In this document: positions 1 through 10,619 of the stretch, in pieces
Layout: each line of letters starts with the position of its first letter
How positions within the stretch are numbered: position 1 is the stretch's first letter
Origin: Dichomitus squalens LYAD-421 SS1
Lineage: Eukaryota; Basidiomycota; Agaricomycetes; Polyporales; Polyporaceae
Length of the DNA stretch: 64,000 bases
Assembly (NCBI RefSeq): GCF_000275845.1
Contig: NW_006766886.1
Location: 543,573 to 607,572 of the forward strand
Direction of reading: 5' to 3'
Position numbers and translations under genes: made by a program
The notes under the pieces: generated by a model
Database searches by the model: none
Seen by the model: the letters and a program-made list of their open reading frames with translations, nothing else
Told to the model about the DNA's origin: nothing

Positions 1-50
1 ACTTGGGTTCTACTTCGATGGGAAGTTAAGTTACACTTTGGGCCACGCAG

Positions 51-817
51 ATACCCCTCTCTGGAGACTTTCGACCCTTTTTCACTATACACGACGCCGA
101 CCACACAGCTTTAGTCAACCCACGACCACCACAAGCCGGCCTTCTGGTTGGCGTTACCAACCCGTTCTTTGACAAGGCGTGTAGACATTGGCCAAACGTG
201 CTAAGTCTTGGTAGACAGCCCACGTGAGCCTATATGCGCTCCGCGCTAACTAATAGATCGAGCCAATAACTTTGCTTCTCCTCGCAGTACACAAGAGAAG
301 AAGAATGGCTCGCATGGTCCTCTTGTGGTCGGTCCTCCGCCTGGATGGAGGTCAACGCACAGGCGCTATACATCCCGAGATCGCACTTTGCTTAAGCAGC
401 TGGAGACCGCTTGTCGAGGTTCGGAACAAGCCAGTGCGTCTTGTCTTCGTCGGTCAATTACAGAGAGCCAACTCATTTCTGTTCCATATTACTCCAGAGC
501 GGGAAGCGTCTGAGGCGCTCCGCCAGCACCTCACATCCCGCACGAACGCATTGCTCGTCCCCCTCCAGCGTTATCTCCAAACGCTCATCCCCACCCCGAG
601 CGAATCGCGCTCGAATCTCTCCGTTCCTGCAAGACTCAAGGCGTTCCAAGACGCTGCGTTCTTCGCGTCGTTGAAGGCCCACGGCTCACCATTGCCATTC
701 AAGAGCAGCTCCAAGCAGCGAGAATTCTATGAGCGATGGTTGCGGACTCCTGCGTTTGGTCTCTGGCTCGCGAGGCAAGAAGAGGTCGTACAGGGCGTAT
801 TGAATGGGATGATGTAA
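51..817 (+). CDS. DENND6: DENND6-like DENN-domain protein, C-terminal part (partial, runs off the left edge)
   Basis: DENND6 proteins are DENN-domain guanine nucleotide exchange factors for Rab GTPases in endosomal recycling. I read three exons: about 51-210, about 296-418 and about 464-817, stop TAA. Exon one carries GDFRPFFTIHDAD and GVTNPFFDKACRHWPNVL, matching the signature of the DENND6 core just before its C-terminal region. Exon two has SRDRTLLKQLE. Exon three has LRQHLTSRTNALLVPLQRY and ends FYERWLRTPAFGLWLARQ, the conserved C-terminal helix. The first intron acceptor (287 or 295) is chosen by frame; 295 keeps the DRTLLKQLE frame. The second intron is only about 45 bp. The N-terminal uDENN region lies outside the window. 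Family identity rests on recognised sequence, not on a search. Confidence 0.8.
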
Positions 818-1030
818 CGCCGTTTTGAATGTATACTATCATCGGACGATACCCAGTCCTGTTGCATACGGATCTTCACTTGACATCTCGGAGACCAAAC
901 TTTTTAGACAGTGCCCTTACGGGCTGCGTGAAGTCATATTAGACGAACGGCGCATGAGGAACCATCATGTGAACATTAGTAGCATGTAGCGTTAGCGTGT
1001 AACCAACGTCGTTCCTCTATAGATGAACTT
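818..1030. other. Convergent intergenic space
   Basis: About 210 bases between two genes that end toward each other. AT-richer than the coding flanks. It should hold both 3' UTRs and polyadenylation sites; no ORF or repeat is visible. Confidence 0.5.
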
Positions 1031-2210
1031 CTATCGCCTGCCCAGCGCGACCCTCCCCGACCCCCTCGAGCTTGCTGCGCTGGCCGTCCCGGGCACCCTC
1101 CAGCCCAGCCATTGAATGACGACGTTCTTCGCAAAGAGCTCGCCAAAGCCCAGCATAACTCCGTTGACGAATGGGAGCAGCACGTTGATCGCGACGCTCG
1201 ACAGCAGCGCGAGCGCGCGCGTCTTCGGGCTCAGCGACGAGTCGAACACCGACAGCGTCGCCGTTCGCGTCTCCTCGTGGTGATGAGGGTGGTGGTGTCC
1301 GTGTCCATGCTCGTGGGCGTGTGCGTGCGCGGACGCGTGGTGATGACCGAGCGCGTTCGCTGGCGGGAGGTTGCGCGGTATAGACGAGATGGGTGAGTGC
1401 GGGTCGGACGGGAAGGACATGGACGGGAAGGAGGAGTTTATGGAGGAGGTCATGGAGTCCCACTTGTCCTGCTTCGACTCCGTCTCCGACACGGGATGCG
1501 AAGCTGACCGGTCGTGCTCGTGTTGGTGCTCTGGCGGGGTCGACGTGGACGTACCGGCTTCGCCTGGCAACGCGGACTATTGGGGCAGAGAACGCGCACC
1601 GCGAGCGTGCATCAACACCCGGCACGTTTCATGCTGACGACTATGACGCACCTCAATATACTCTTTTGAATGCCGGCCCTGGCCCTCGCCGCTCACCAGA
1701 TCCCTCACGTCTGCCGGGCTGGGCGAGTCCGAGCGACCAGCAACCGAAGCCGTGGCGCTGCCCGCCGTGAGCTTCTCCCACCCGCTGGTGCTATGCGTGG
1801 ACAGGCTCAGGTCGCTCTGTCGCAGCCTGCCCTCCTTGCGCTCCTTCTCGCGGATGGCCTCCCACTCTGCGCGCGTTTGCTCGGCCTTCTGGCGCTGCTC
1901 TGCCGACCGCCTGCGCCATTCCGCGACATGCGCCTCGTATTCATCCTTCCAAACGTCATCGGCTGACTCGGGCTCAACGGTGATGTCTGCCTGCGCTTGG
2001 ACTGCGGGTGCAGAGATGTTAGCCGGCTGTGAGACAGTCTCTGGAGCCGGGTCGGGGCCAACAGACTGGCGGGGCAATGGGGCAGGAGAGAAGGCGGTAG
2101 AAAGTGCGGACTGTATGTCTCTACAACTTCAGTGGTATGTCCCCGCCAAGATAGATATTAAGCAATACCTGAAGGAGGTCCTCCTCCTCGCTGTTTAGAT
2201 GTTCAGACAT
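1031..2210 (-). CDS. MIM1: MIM1/TOM13-type mitochondrial outer-membrane import protein with His-rich insert
   Basis: Mim1 inserts alpha-helical proteins into the mitochondrial outer membrane and helps assemble the TOM complex. Three exons splice in phase 0: 2210-2169 (MSEHLNSEEEDLLQ), 2110 to about 1652, and 1576-1031, giving about 348 residues. Donor 1697 for exon two is an in-frame alternative. The family mark is a single membrane segment near the C-terminus, ALLSSVAINVLLPFVNGVM followed by LGFGELFAKNVVIQWLGW. The middle has a charged, probably coiled region (EWRRRSAEQRQKAEQTRAEW). Just before the membrane segment lies a strongly His-rich run (about 1270-1350) with alternating HAHAHEHGHGHHH. 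Yeast Mim1 is only about 110 residues, so the long cytosolic N-terminus is unusual. Identity depends on the membrane helix and flanks. Confidence 0.75.
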
Positions 2211-2332
2211 GGTGGTCGGGTGGGTGAGAGCACCGGAAGGGAGACCGACGCGCACGGGACGGCGCCTCGTCGCCGAGCTATCTCGACATCCGAGCTACCC
2301 TGAGCGCTTGAACTGTTTGGACAGGCAAAAAG

Positions 2333-2426
2333 CGTCACCTGAGCGATTCGAACACTCGCGGGCAAAGCCCAACCGCTAGCAGCTACGAATAGCAGGCGAT
2401 CCCGTTAACCACTCCGGCAAAGTGAC
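2333..2426 (-). tRNA. trnS-GCU: tRNA-Ser (anticodon GCU), 12-nt intron
   Basis: On the minus strand, a seven-pair acceptor stem forms between GTCACTT and AGGTGAC with one U-G pair, and the discriminator is G as for tRNA-Ser. The anticodon stem ATCGC/GCGGT encloses CTGCTA, a 12-nt intron at the canonical 37/38 site, then A. A long variable arm (TTGGGC..GCCCGCGAG) and T-loop TTCGAAT follow, as expected of class II tRNA. A T5 run immediately downstream (about 2326-2330) is a Pol III terminator. Confidence 0.93.
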
Positions 2427-2471
2427 TGAGCTTTGAGCTCTTGCCAACATATTGTATTGTCGTCTATGCTA

Positions 2472-2686
2472 CAGTGACCGCATAAAATAGCGCACCACGT
2501 GCGATAAGCGCCCGAAGGAGGCGACAGAATTGCGGCTCTCCTGCGTTACCGAGGCCACAGGGTGGCACAAGAATTGGGAGATGGGTAGATAGAAAGCTGA
2601 AGGTCGTAGATATGTAGGGTGGTAGTATCAGCATGATTGCTTGGGGAGGTATAGTGATAGGAAGTGCGCAGAGCCTGTTTTTGGGG
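2472..2686 (+). repeat. Left terminal inverted repeat of the transposon
   Basis: Begins CAGTGACCGCATAAAATAGC and is the inverted match of 3752-3965. I count only about three or four mismatches, for example around the pairs near 2633, 2655 and 2669. The high identity implies a recent insertion. Confidence 0.9.
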
Positions 2687-2771
2687 GCAAAATGAGGGCA
2701 GACCTATGGAATCATACCATTGCATCGGGCTAGGGCGGAATTGACATATAATACACTAGGAATGGTAGGCT

Positions 2772-2967
2772 ACATATCACATGAGTATAATGGTCTTCCG
2801 CTAATAAGCACGATAGGGAGAGCCGTGGTATTCAGACGCTCAGAATGTGCTTCAAGTACCCTGATGACAGAGTTGCATATCGCTCAGCCACATCACAACG
2901 TGCTACCATCAATATCACTGTATGTGAAGTACGTAGAAACCTCTATGCATATCTGCTAAATAGATCT
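2772..2967 (+). repeat. 196-base direct repeat, copy left of the assembly gap
   Basis: Starts ACATATCACATGAGTATAAT and ends TAAATAGATCT exactly at the first N. Identical by eye to 3335-3530, which starts exactly after the last N. Such perfect abutment to a gap is the signature of contig ends that overlap but were not merged. Confidence 0.9.
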
Positions 2968-3334
2968 NNNNNNNNNNNNNNNNNNNNNNNNNNNNNNNNN
3001 NNNNNNNNNNNNNNNNNNNNNNNNNNNNNNNNNNNNNNNNNNNNNNNNNNNNNNNNNNNNNNNNNNNNNNNNNNNNNNNNNNNNNNNNNNNNNNNNNNNN
3101 NNNNNNNNNNNNNNNNNNNNNNNNNNNNNNNNNNNNNNNNNNNNNNNNNNNNNNNNNNNNNNNNNNNNNNNNNNNNNNNNNNNNNNNNNNNNNNNNNNNN
3201 NNNNNNNNNNNNNNNNNNNNNNNNNNNNNNNNNNNNNNNNNNNNNNNNNNNNNNNNNNNNNNNNNNNNNNNNNNNNNNNNNNNNNNNNNNNNNNNNNNNN
3301 NNNNNNNNNNNNNNNNNNNNNNNNNNNNNNNNNN
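2968..3334. other. Assembly gap (367 N)
   Basis: A run of undetermined bases inside the TIR element. No biological content can be assigned. Confidence 1.
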
Positions 3335-3530
3335 ACATATCACATGAGTATAATGGTCTTCCGCTAATAAGCACGATAGGGAGAGCCGTGGTATTCAGAC
3401 GCTCAGAATGTGCTTCAAGTACCCTGATGACAGAGTTGCATATCGCTCAGCCACATCACAACGTGCTACCATCAATATCACTGTATGTGAAGTACGTAGA
3501 AACCTCTATGCATATCTGCTAAATAGATCT
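3335..3530 (+). repeat. 196-base direct repeat, copy right of the assembly gap
   Basis: Same sequence as 2772-2967; see that entry. Sequence continues uniquely from 3531 to the right terminal inverted repeat. Confidence 0.9.
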
Positions 3531-3751
3531 CTCCTTACTCAAGTCTGTTTGCAATGTGAGGGAAGGTTCCAATCGCTCATTTTAGTGCTGATTGTATTGT
3601 TGGGTTCCTACCCTTCTCGGTCAGTGCCATGTTGACCCAAGCTTATAGATGCCTATGCATTTTGTACAGGGGTATGTATTGTGTATGATCGCGAAATTCT
3701 GTCTCAACTGAATGGAAGGTCATTTTTCTGCTATTTTACTATGATATTCCT

Positions 3752-3965
3752 CCAAAAAACAGACTCTGCGCACTTCCTATCGCTATACCTCCCCAAGCAA
3801 TCACGCTGATACTACCACCCTACATATCTACGACCTTCAGCTTTCTATCTACCCATCTCCCAATTCTTGTGCCACCCTGTGGCCTCGGTAACGCAGGAGA
3901 GCCGCAATTCTGTCGCCTCCTTCGGGCGCTTATCGCACGTGGTGCGCTATTTTATGCGGTCACTG
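3752..3965 (-). repeat. Right terminal inverted repeat of the transposon
   Basis: Inverted copy of 2472-2686, ending GCGGTCACTG just before the TA target duplicate at 3966-3967. Confidence 0.9.
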
Positions 3966-3967
3966 TA

Positions 3968-5240
3968 AGTCAACGAGTACTTAGGACATGCCAGTCTCAT
4001 GAAGATGTCAACGCGTTGCATTGTATGGAACTTTGAGGGTCTATGTTATGGCGCAGGAAGCTCCATCCCAGATATGAAATCTACAAGGTCGAAGGGACTG
4101 CCAACTCATGACCAGATACATTAGTTGAACGTGAGTAGCGGCTTCAAAACAATTATGTACAGGCCGCGATCATACAGGTTCACCAGTCTGTCACATCTCT
4201 TGGTCTTTCTTCATCGATTGTTATGGGGAATATGAGACAAGAGGTCGTCACAGAGCGGAGAGGACAGAGTAGTTGTAGGAGGAAACCGACATCGTAGACA
4301 CAACCATGATTCAGTACCTCCATGAGAATGGATCCGAACTACCGCAAAGAGAGCAGGAAGACCGTGCCATATAAGGCATGCGGTAAGACGATCCGATCGG
4401 TGGGGAGAATCGCGGAGGCTTCGTGCTTGCATTCGCAGAGGTCAATTCGATTTAGCAATGCGAGTGCAGTAATCGCGTCGACTTGAGGATCTTCGGACGC
4501 CAGCTTGACAAGCACGGCATTATATGTATTGCATTTGTCCACGTTCCACTGACATATATAGTGATGACACGCTGACGTTGACTGTACAATTCATTGTCTA
4601 GTTGAAGCATCGGTCAAGACAAGGGCGGAAGCAGATGCCCCGCGCGTTGGTCGATGAATACCAAATTCAGAGATGGACAAAAGGATTACACCTGTGGTAT
4701 TCCAATATGCGTCATTGCCTCGATGTCTGGCTTTCGTGACGATCGGGCGGCGTAAGCACGTCTTACTCTGTGACCGGAAGCGAAGGTGATGACGATGGTC
4801 GGGGCACAGCCAAGCGACTAGCGAGCACCAGACATGGCTCCGGCCACGACAGAGTTTCCCCTAGGATCACATGGACGCTGCGACCACGTAAACATATAGG
4901 GTGGGCTGAATGTGGGTGCACGGTCAGGCAGCGCAGATGTGGTGCGAAGGTGAGTCGATGGGCGGCGCAGGGGGTTCTAGCGTGGGGTCGCCATCGGGCG
5001 CAGGTAAATCCGTCGCGTCACGCACCCGCTCTTCACCCAACCGTCACCGCCAGCTCTTCCTACTATGGCCCTTCCCTTACCTTAACCGTCAGCACGCGTA
5101 ACCACTCCAGTCTTGTTGACGACATCCATGACCGCATTGCGGCACCCGCGAGGCCTATATAAACCTCAGGATCGCTGCTCACCTCACTCAGACATACACA
5201 CACTCCCCACAACCAATCATACCAACTCTTCTCTCCACAA
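3968..5240. other. Intergenic and promoter region without a supported gene
   Basis: About 1.27 kb. The best open frame (4339-4542, minus, 67 residues) has no recognisable domain and no splice partner I could find. The last 100 bases hold the TATA box and probable transcription start of the Tudor-like gene; an ACCAATCA element lies in its short 5' leader. Confidence 0.5.
5154..5164 (+). promoter_or_regulatory. TATA box of the Hva1_TUDOR gene
   Basis: CCTATATAAAC lies about 80 bases upstream of the ATG at 5241, followed by a pyrimidine-rich stretch (CTCACCTCACTC). A consensus TATA box suggests strong or inducible expression. Confidence 0.7.
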
Positions 5241-5604
5241 TGCCCGGATACCAGGTCAGAGCTTGTCGCTTTCCGCGTGCATCTCTGTGACACTGACCAC
5301 CTGTGCAGAAAGGCGACCAGGTTGAATACCGCCCCATCGGTGGCGCTGAGGAGAACGTTGCCCACTCGACCGGTGTCGTCGAGGACGTCTTCGAAAATGA
5401 GGACGGCGTAAGTTTTGTTTATGATTTGTCATGGCTCGAGTCCTGACATCTGACGCCTGCGCGTGTTTGCAGCAGACCCGTTATGCAATCAAGAATGACA
5501 ACACGGGCAAGTCCACCAACTACCAAGTGAGTTCCTGTGTCGATATCTCCGCCATTTTTATACTCACAAACTCGTAGGAGATGAACATTGTTCGCAAGAT
5601 CTGA
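5241..5604 (+). CDS. Small Tudor-like protein (Hva1_TUDOR / DUF2945 family)
   Basis: Four small exons: 5241-5255, 5309-5407, 5473-5526 and 5578-5604, all in phase 0, giving 67 residues. The sequence starts MPGYQKGDQVEYRPIGG, continues STGVVEDVF and RYAIKNDNTGKST, and ends EMNIVRKI. This matches the one-domain family named 'hypervirulence associated protein, TUDOR domain' in Pfam (PF11160): a KGD.VEYRP start, TG.V.DV, then Y.I.NDNTGK. Despite the name these small proteins are widespread in saprotrophic fungi and bacteria and their role is unclear; binding of a ligand or nucleic acid through a small beta-barrel is inferred only from the fold. Each exon encodes only a few beta strands, so ORF finders miss it. 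Confidence 0.88.
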
Positions 5605-6018
5605 AGGAGTGGAACTGCAATCAGCATCGTAGCCGTGTACCATTATCATGTAGCTTACCGTCAGAATGTAGTCGCCCTTGAATCATGGAACCCTCGTTTT
5701 TCGTGCCATGGTTGGCTTCATATGCGATAGTGAGGTCGTTCACGCAATGGCTGATACAGCCAAGACGTCTTCAACTGGCAGTCTCTTTTGGAGAGAAGCG
5801 TGCACAAAGTGGGTGTGTGATGTGAGCAGACGTCACCCCACCTCAACTTCACCTATGCACCCGTAGGTCATCGTTGCACAGCAGTTCGTAGAGGGGAGAT
5901 CGATTGAGCAATCACCCCCATGACGCTGACTTGCTTCCACAGCCTCAATTTCTTTGCATCGCACCGGAAGCGTACAGTATAATCGTGATAGACACGAAGG
6001 TATAGCAGCAGCATTGCT
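5605..6018. other. Convergent intergenic space
   Basis: About 410 bases between two gene ends. A 62-codon open frame at 5678-5866 has no homology I recognise. Probably 3' UTRs. Confidence 0.5.
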
Positions 6019-9000
6019 TCATATCCGAGCTTCCTTCTGCTTGCGAGCGAATGCTTCTCGGCATTGATAATGCGTCACCTCACCGCTGCCGGCAACGTCG
6101 TTAGCGGCGACAACATAACAGGGTGAGAGACGATGTCACTCACTGAGGCGCATGGACGGCAATGACGCTGCCACCTAGACGTTTATGGCACTGTGGACAA
6201 CTATGCCGGGACGGTCAGAAAGGGTACCGAGCAAGGGAGTCGTGGGCACTCACATCCTACTCTCCGTGATCCTCACACGCTTCGACTGCAGCGCTATGAG
6301 TCTCCGCGCAACCTGCTCTTGGCGTGCCTTGGCGACGTTGCGCACGACGCGCGTGTCAAACAGCGGCTCCCGCAGCGCCTCGAGCAGGAACGCGCCCACG
6401 TCCTGCGCCGTCACCAGCGGCGGGAGGAGCTGCAGCGTCGCGACGGGGTCCAGGCGCGGGCTGTGCCGGCTGATGAGCTCGAGCGCGGGCGGGAGGAGGC
6501 TCGCTGCGGGCGGCGCGGCGGGGCCCGGGAGGAGGTAGATGCGGAGGAGGGTGAGGAAGACGGCGGCGGTGGGCGAGCCGGCGCCGGGCTGGTACACGCG
6601 CTTGCAGTACTCCTCCGCCTTGGGGAAGTCTTGCAGGCGGTAGACGTAGACTTCGAGGGCGCTGTCGTGGCGGCCGAGCCGGCCGAGGAGGAGGGCCTTG
6701 GCCTCGAAGAGGTCTGTGGGAGGTGTGAGCGCGGGGGCCTTGTCGGGATGGAACGAGTGTATACGTACCTTCGGAAGGGAGCATGGCGAACAGGCGGTCG
6801 GCTGAGTAGTGGTCGGTGGTGTCAATGAACTTCAGGAGCCTCTCGTACACCGATTTGCGCGCGCCGTCGTCCCCCCGACTCTTCGCGGCCATGGTCATGC
6901 GGAGGTACAGCTCGGCGAGACGATCGTGGAACTCCTGCGATGTCTCTCCGCGTTCGGATATGAGGAACTCGATGTACCGAGCACAGATGGCCGGATCCAG
7001 GCGCTCGAGGAAGTCTGCTGTGGGTCCTTTCGGTAGCTCGACCTCCTCGGAGGTGAAGATCTATACGACGGTCAGCTGACTTCGCATACGTCGCACAGTC
7101 CTGGACGGACCTCGAAGGCGATGTCACGATCCTGCTCGAACGCCCATCTCGAGTGCTCGAATATCAGATCTATATGCTCCGGACCAAGGCGCTGTAGGTA
7201 GTTGACGGTGGGCATGAGTATATCACGCGGGTCCGACTCCTTCTCGCTCAGTCTACGTTGGTGCGTCAGCTACCGAAACATACGGACCAACAAGTGGCTG
7301 CTCACTGTCGGAGGAGATCAAGTGCCTTGCCATGCATCTTCCTGCCGTTGTACAACGAGATCATCTCTTGGTATTTCTGTGTGATGTATGGTGGTAAGCA
7401 ACTTCCCATGTGTGCATTGCGGAGCCGGAAGTCACCTCACGTTCACGGAGGAGCTCCTCGACCTCCGACACCTCACACCAGCCGACACGACAGAGCGGTC
7501 CGAGCAACCCTGGACGAACGAGCAAATACGACTTGAAAAGCGCCGTGTCGACTATCTGCGCAAACCGCACGAGTTCTTCTGGAGTGAGCGCAGACAACGG
7601 GGCGTTGGGGAGGTTAAGCAGGTCCTCGACGGACGTCGTAGATAAGTGTGGCATCTCGTGCGACTGAGTCGGGGTGATGTGGAACGCAGACAGTGCGCCC
7701 GCGATCTTGGGCCGGCGGTCGGAGAGGTAACGCATGAGCGTCTCAATCGAGCGGTGGAAGTTGTCTGGCAATCTTTAGTGAGCATTGTTAACGCTTCTGG
7801 AGTTGCAGTCTGAACGCGCGTACCGGGTCTGGGTGGGCGACGTACGCTTCGTATTGAAGCTGCGTCGTCGTCCTTCGCCGCAGAAACGAGCCCTTCCAAT
7901 CCGGTCTTGAGCACACCCCGAATCGAGCCTTGGGGAGTCGGAGCCCGCGGTGGAGAGCCTACGCTGGACGAAGCCCCTTCCTGGTCCGGCTTCTGAGGAT
8001 CCTCGGCTTTCGCTGCTGGTTCTGGCGGAGATGCGAACTGATCCCGCTTCTTCGGCTTCGGCCCGCCGTACAGAGGTATCCACTCATCCTGAGGCACCGA
8101 GAGCCGTCCTGCGATGCTCTCTGGATATAACGCGACTACTTTTGCAGGGTTGACATCGAGCTCGAGGAAGGCGTCGATGGCCTGGTCGTACTTCGCACTC
8201 CGGAAGTAGTCCACGGCTTGGAGGGCACGAATTTGCTTGTGTCTTTGTTCCTGATCCCTCGTACTGAGTGAACAGTCGTACAATAAAAGATGCTAATCAG
8301 ATTCACCTTGTCGGCGACGAGAGCAGAGTCGAGTGATTCTAGAAGCGAGAGGGCATCTGCGTACGCTCCTGCGTCCACGAGCTCGTCGACTTGCTGGTTC
8401 CACGGCTTCATGCGGAAGCACCATATCGCGCTGCCGCTGTTGGTTGCTGCCGTCCGGTCGAGGGGCGTACTGACGACAAAGAGAGGAGCCTTCGCGGATG
8501 GCGAAGGGGTCAATAGGCGGATCGTATGTGTGGCCACCGTAGCGAATGCGGTGAGAGGACCAGGGGGGAAGGGTATCGTCTGGACCGGAGAGAGGGATAT
8601 AGATGATCGGATCTCAATTACTGGGGTTGCGATGAACGTAGACGCCCCCGGGACGCTGTCCAGTTGAGACGCAGGCACCGTGCCCGGGGGGAGTATTGCG
8701 AAGACGTAGGGTTTGACGAGGGCTGTGATCTCATATGTTCATAACGACCGGATGGTACCTGCTGAGGCCACGCACCTATCTCGTCTGGTGGTGCTGGCCA
8801 ATCGATTGACTCGTTCCTTAGAGGCTTACCGTCAGCTCCCACCAAAAACCCATTATCTTGCGCATGTCAGGGGGTGATACTGCAATCGTGACGAAATGAG
8901 CACTCACTGTCCTTCGCAATCAATGCTTCGACATCATTCACGCCTGTCACATTAGGTTTTGCCTTCGCCCCCAAGCCTAGGGTCATATAGCCACCGAGTC

Positions 9001-9903
9001 CGGAGAGCGCGCCCATGCCCATAGTGCTAATGCCGCTCCCTGAGGTGACAGGGGGAATAGGGGTAGTGACATCGACGGTGACGGACGTCTTTAGCGAGGT
9101 AATGCAGTAATCTGTCGGCGTGTGTCCCCAGCACAACGTCTCCCCATTGACAAAGGCGATTGCCCTCGGGGAGTGCGCCAAGGCGGTTATTTCCTACGCC
9201 CTTTCAATGGTCTATCTAGGAATAAGACGGTATAGACGCACTTGAGGTTCCTGAGGCTCGCCATCTCTCCATGAATAGAGCACGATCTTTCGCTTGCATC
9301 CAACGGCGAGCTTCGTCACCAGGGCCGGTACGCCCTTGCCCTTCCCCGGGATGCCAGGACTCGAAGGAATGATGACATCGCCATCCAGGTACTCAACTCC
9401 GGTGCGTAGCGCAAAGCAAAGGGCACCTTTGGTCTTGACGAGGGGCGTTGGAGGGGAAAAGACAGGGGAAGGGAAGAGAGTGAGCTGTGCCTCTGCGCGG
9501 TAACGCGTCCGATCAAGTTGTGCTCTTGGGCTGCCCGAGATGAGGTCTTACCGGATAGAACGAGCAGGGAATTCACGTCCTTGATATATGCTAGCTGATC
9601 GATGCTCCTTCTGCACAGCGACTTCCTAGTGTCCACGAGCTCCACAAGGGAGTCTGGGTCCACGGTTTAGCGTATGCAGACTCCCGCAAGGACAGTCCTA
9701 GTAGATACCTGAGGTCTCCTCAAAGGAGTACACGTGTAGGTTCCCAGTAGACGTTCCAATGTATAGTCTGTCGGCTGAGAGCGCCGTCAGGTAGAGTTTA
9801 CACGTGAAACATGGCATGGATATGCACCGTGGACGGTCAGAGACTCGGCGCGCTCCTTGAAACCATCCAGGACCACTTCAGGAGCGTTGAAAGGACCACC
9901 CAT
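6019..9903 (-). CDS. VPS39: VPS39/VAM6 subunit of the HOPS vacuolar tethering complex
   Basis: Vps39/Vam6 is a HOPS subunit that tethers endosomes to the vacuole and binds Ypt7/Rab7. Start ATG at 9903 (MGGPFNAPEVVLDGF). The N-terminal CNH beta-propeller runs from about 9903 to 8600, with RLYIGTSTGNLHVYSFEE, SLCRRSIDQLAYIKDVNSLL and KLAVGCKRKIVLYSWRDGEP. The Vps39 domain 1 is near 7770-7400 (LLVRPGLLGPLCRVGWCEV). Domain 2 at 6825-6250 has ALEVYVYRLQDFPKAEEYCK and LLPPLVTAQDVGAFLLEALR. The C-terminus, in two tiny exons near 6200-6019, reads ICPQCHKRLGGSVIAVHAP then GEVTHYQC, the usual degenerate zinc-finger end. A Pro/Ser-rich loop, about 80 residues, interrupts the clathrin-repeat region near 7850-8050. 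About ten exons; total roughly 1,050 residues, a normal length. Confidence 0.93.
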
Positions 9904-10619
9904 TGCCTAGGCGAGCGCGTCGGTCAAAGTAACATTCAGCAGCACCAGAACTAGGTGAGAGGAAAGGCAAGGCTGATCCGGAATGTTGAGGTACGTACGA
10001 TGCAGGGCCCAAGCTGCGTGCCCGAAACTCTCGGAGTCCGTACAACGCGGTCCGGCTGGTGCGACGTCACTCTGTTTCGTGCTGCATATGCGCGCTTCCC
10101 AATACAGCGTAGTGACAGCCAATCTCTATGCACCAGCATTAACGGCCATGGTGTGTCCATGCTCCTCAACACATTATTACAAGCTTGACAGTCGCACGAT
10201 TCGTCGTGAGGGCTGAGCATCAAGAAGTATCCAAGCACGTATGCAGACCGGCGATTCGCGACGTCCCAAATCAGCGCACCGCATCTCCCATTCAGCACCC
10301 GCATTGCACATGTCAACAGCTATCGGTACAGACGCGGGATCCCATACGATGGAGATAGAACGTGAATGCTACATAAAAGATCACCTATATGGACACGACG
10401 CCAAGCAGACCCATACAGTACGCGTATGATACAGAAGCCTGCCGTCGCCCGGCGCGTAGCATAGACCTAAGCAGACACAGTACATTTTGGCCTGGCCACG
10501 CGGTCAGGGGAGACTCGTCCGTCGGGCTGGCGGAGAGCCCGAGAGCAGTTGCAATCGTAAACCAAGACAAGGTAAACACACACGCACATCCACCCAACAG
10601 AAGCGCGAACTCCATCACC
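9904..10619. other. Intergenic region, no supported gene
   Basis: About 715 bases: the VPS39 promoter and the 3' side of the next minus-strand gene. Open frames up to 121 codons occur on both strands but show no domain, no consistent splicing and no plausible start context. Confidence 0.5.

Larger units (their letters stand above)
2472..3965. mobile_element. Non-autonomous TIR DNA transposon (Tc1/mariner-pogo-like, TA target duplication)
   Basis: The ends are near-perfect inverted copies of each other over about 215 bases, each starting CAGTGACCGC at the outside. The element is flanked by TA at 2470-2471 and 3966-3967. A TA duplication with CAGT termini is typical of the Tc1/mariner/pogo superfamily. 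No transposase-like ORF is visible in the interior, so it looks non-autonomous (a MITE-like or internally deleted copy). It contains an assembly gap bordered by identical 196-base flanks. If those are one sequence, true length is about 0.93 kb rather than 1.49 kb. It sits 43 bases upstream of the tRNA-Ser gene. Confidence 0.88.

Noticed and set aside
2845..3522. 225-codon frame crossing the N gap
   Set aside because: Most of it is undetermined bases; both ends are copies of the same 196-base repeat.
4211..4542. Minus-strand frames of 67 and 73 codons
   Set aside because: No recognisable motif or splice sites linking them; could be a relic but there is no support.
6193..6828. Plus-strand frames of up to 211 codons
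   Set aside because: Antisense to the well-supported VPS39 C-terminal domain.
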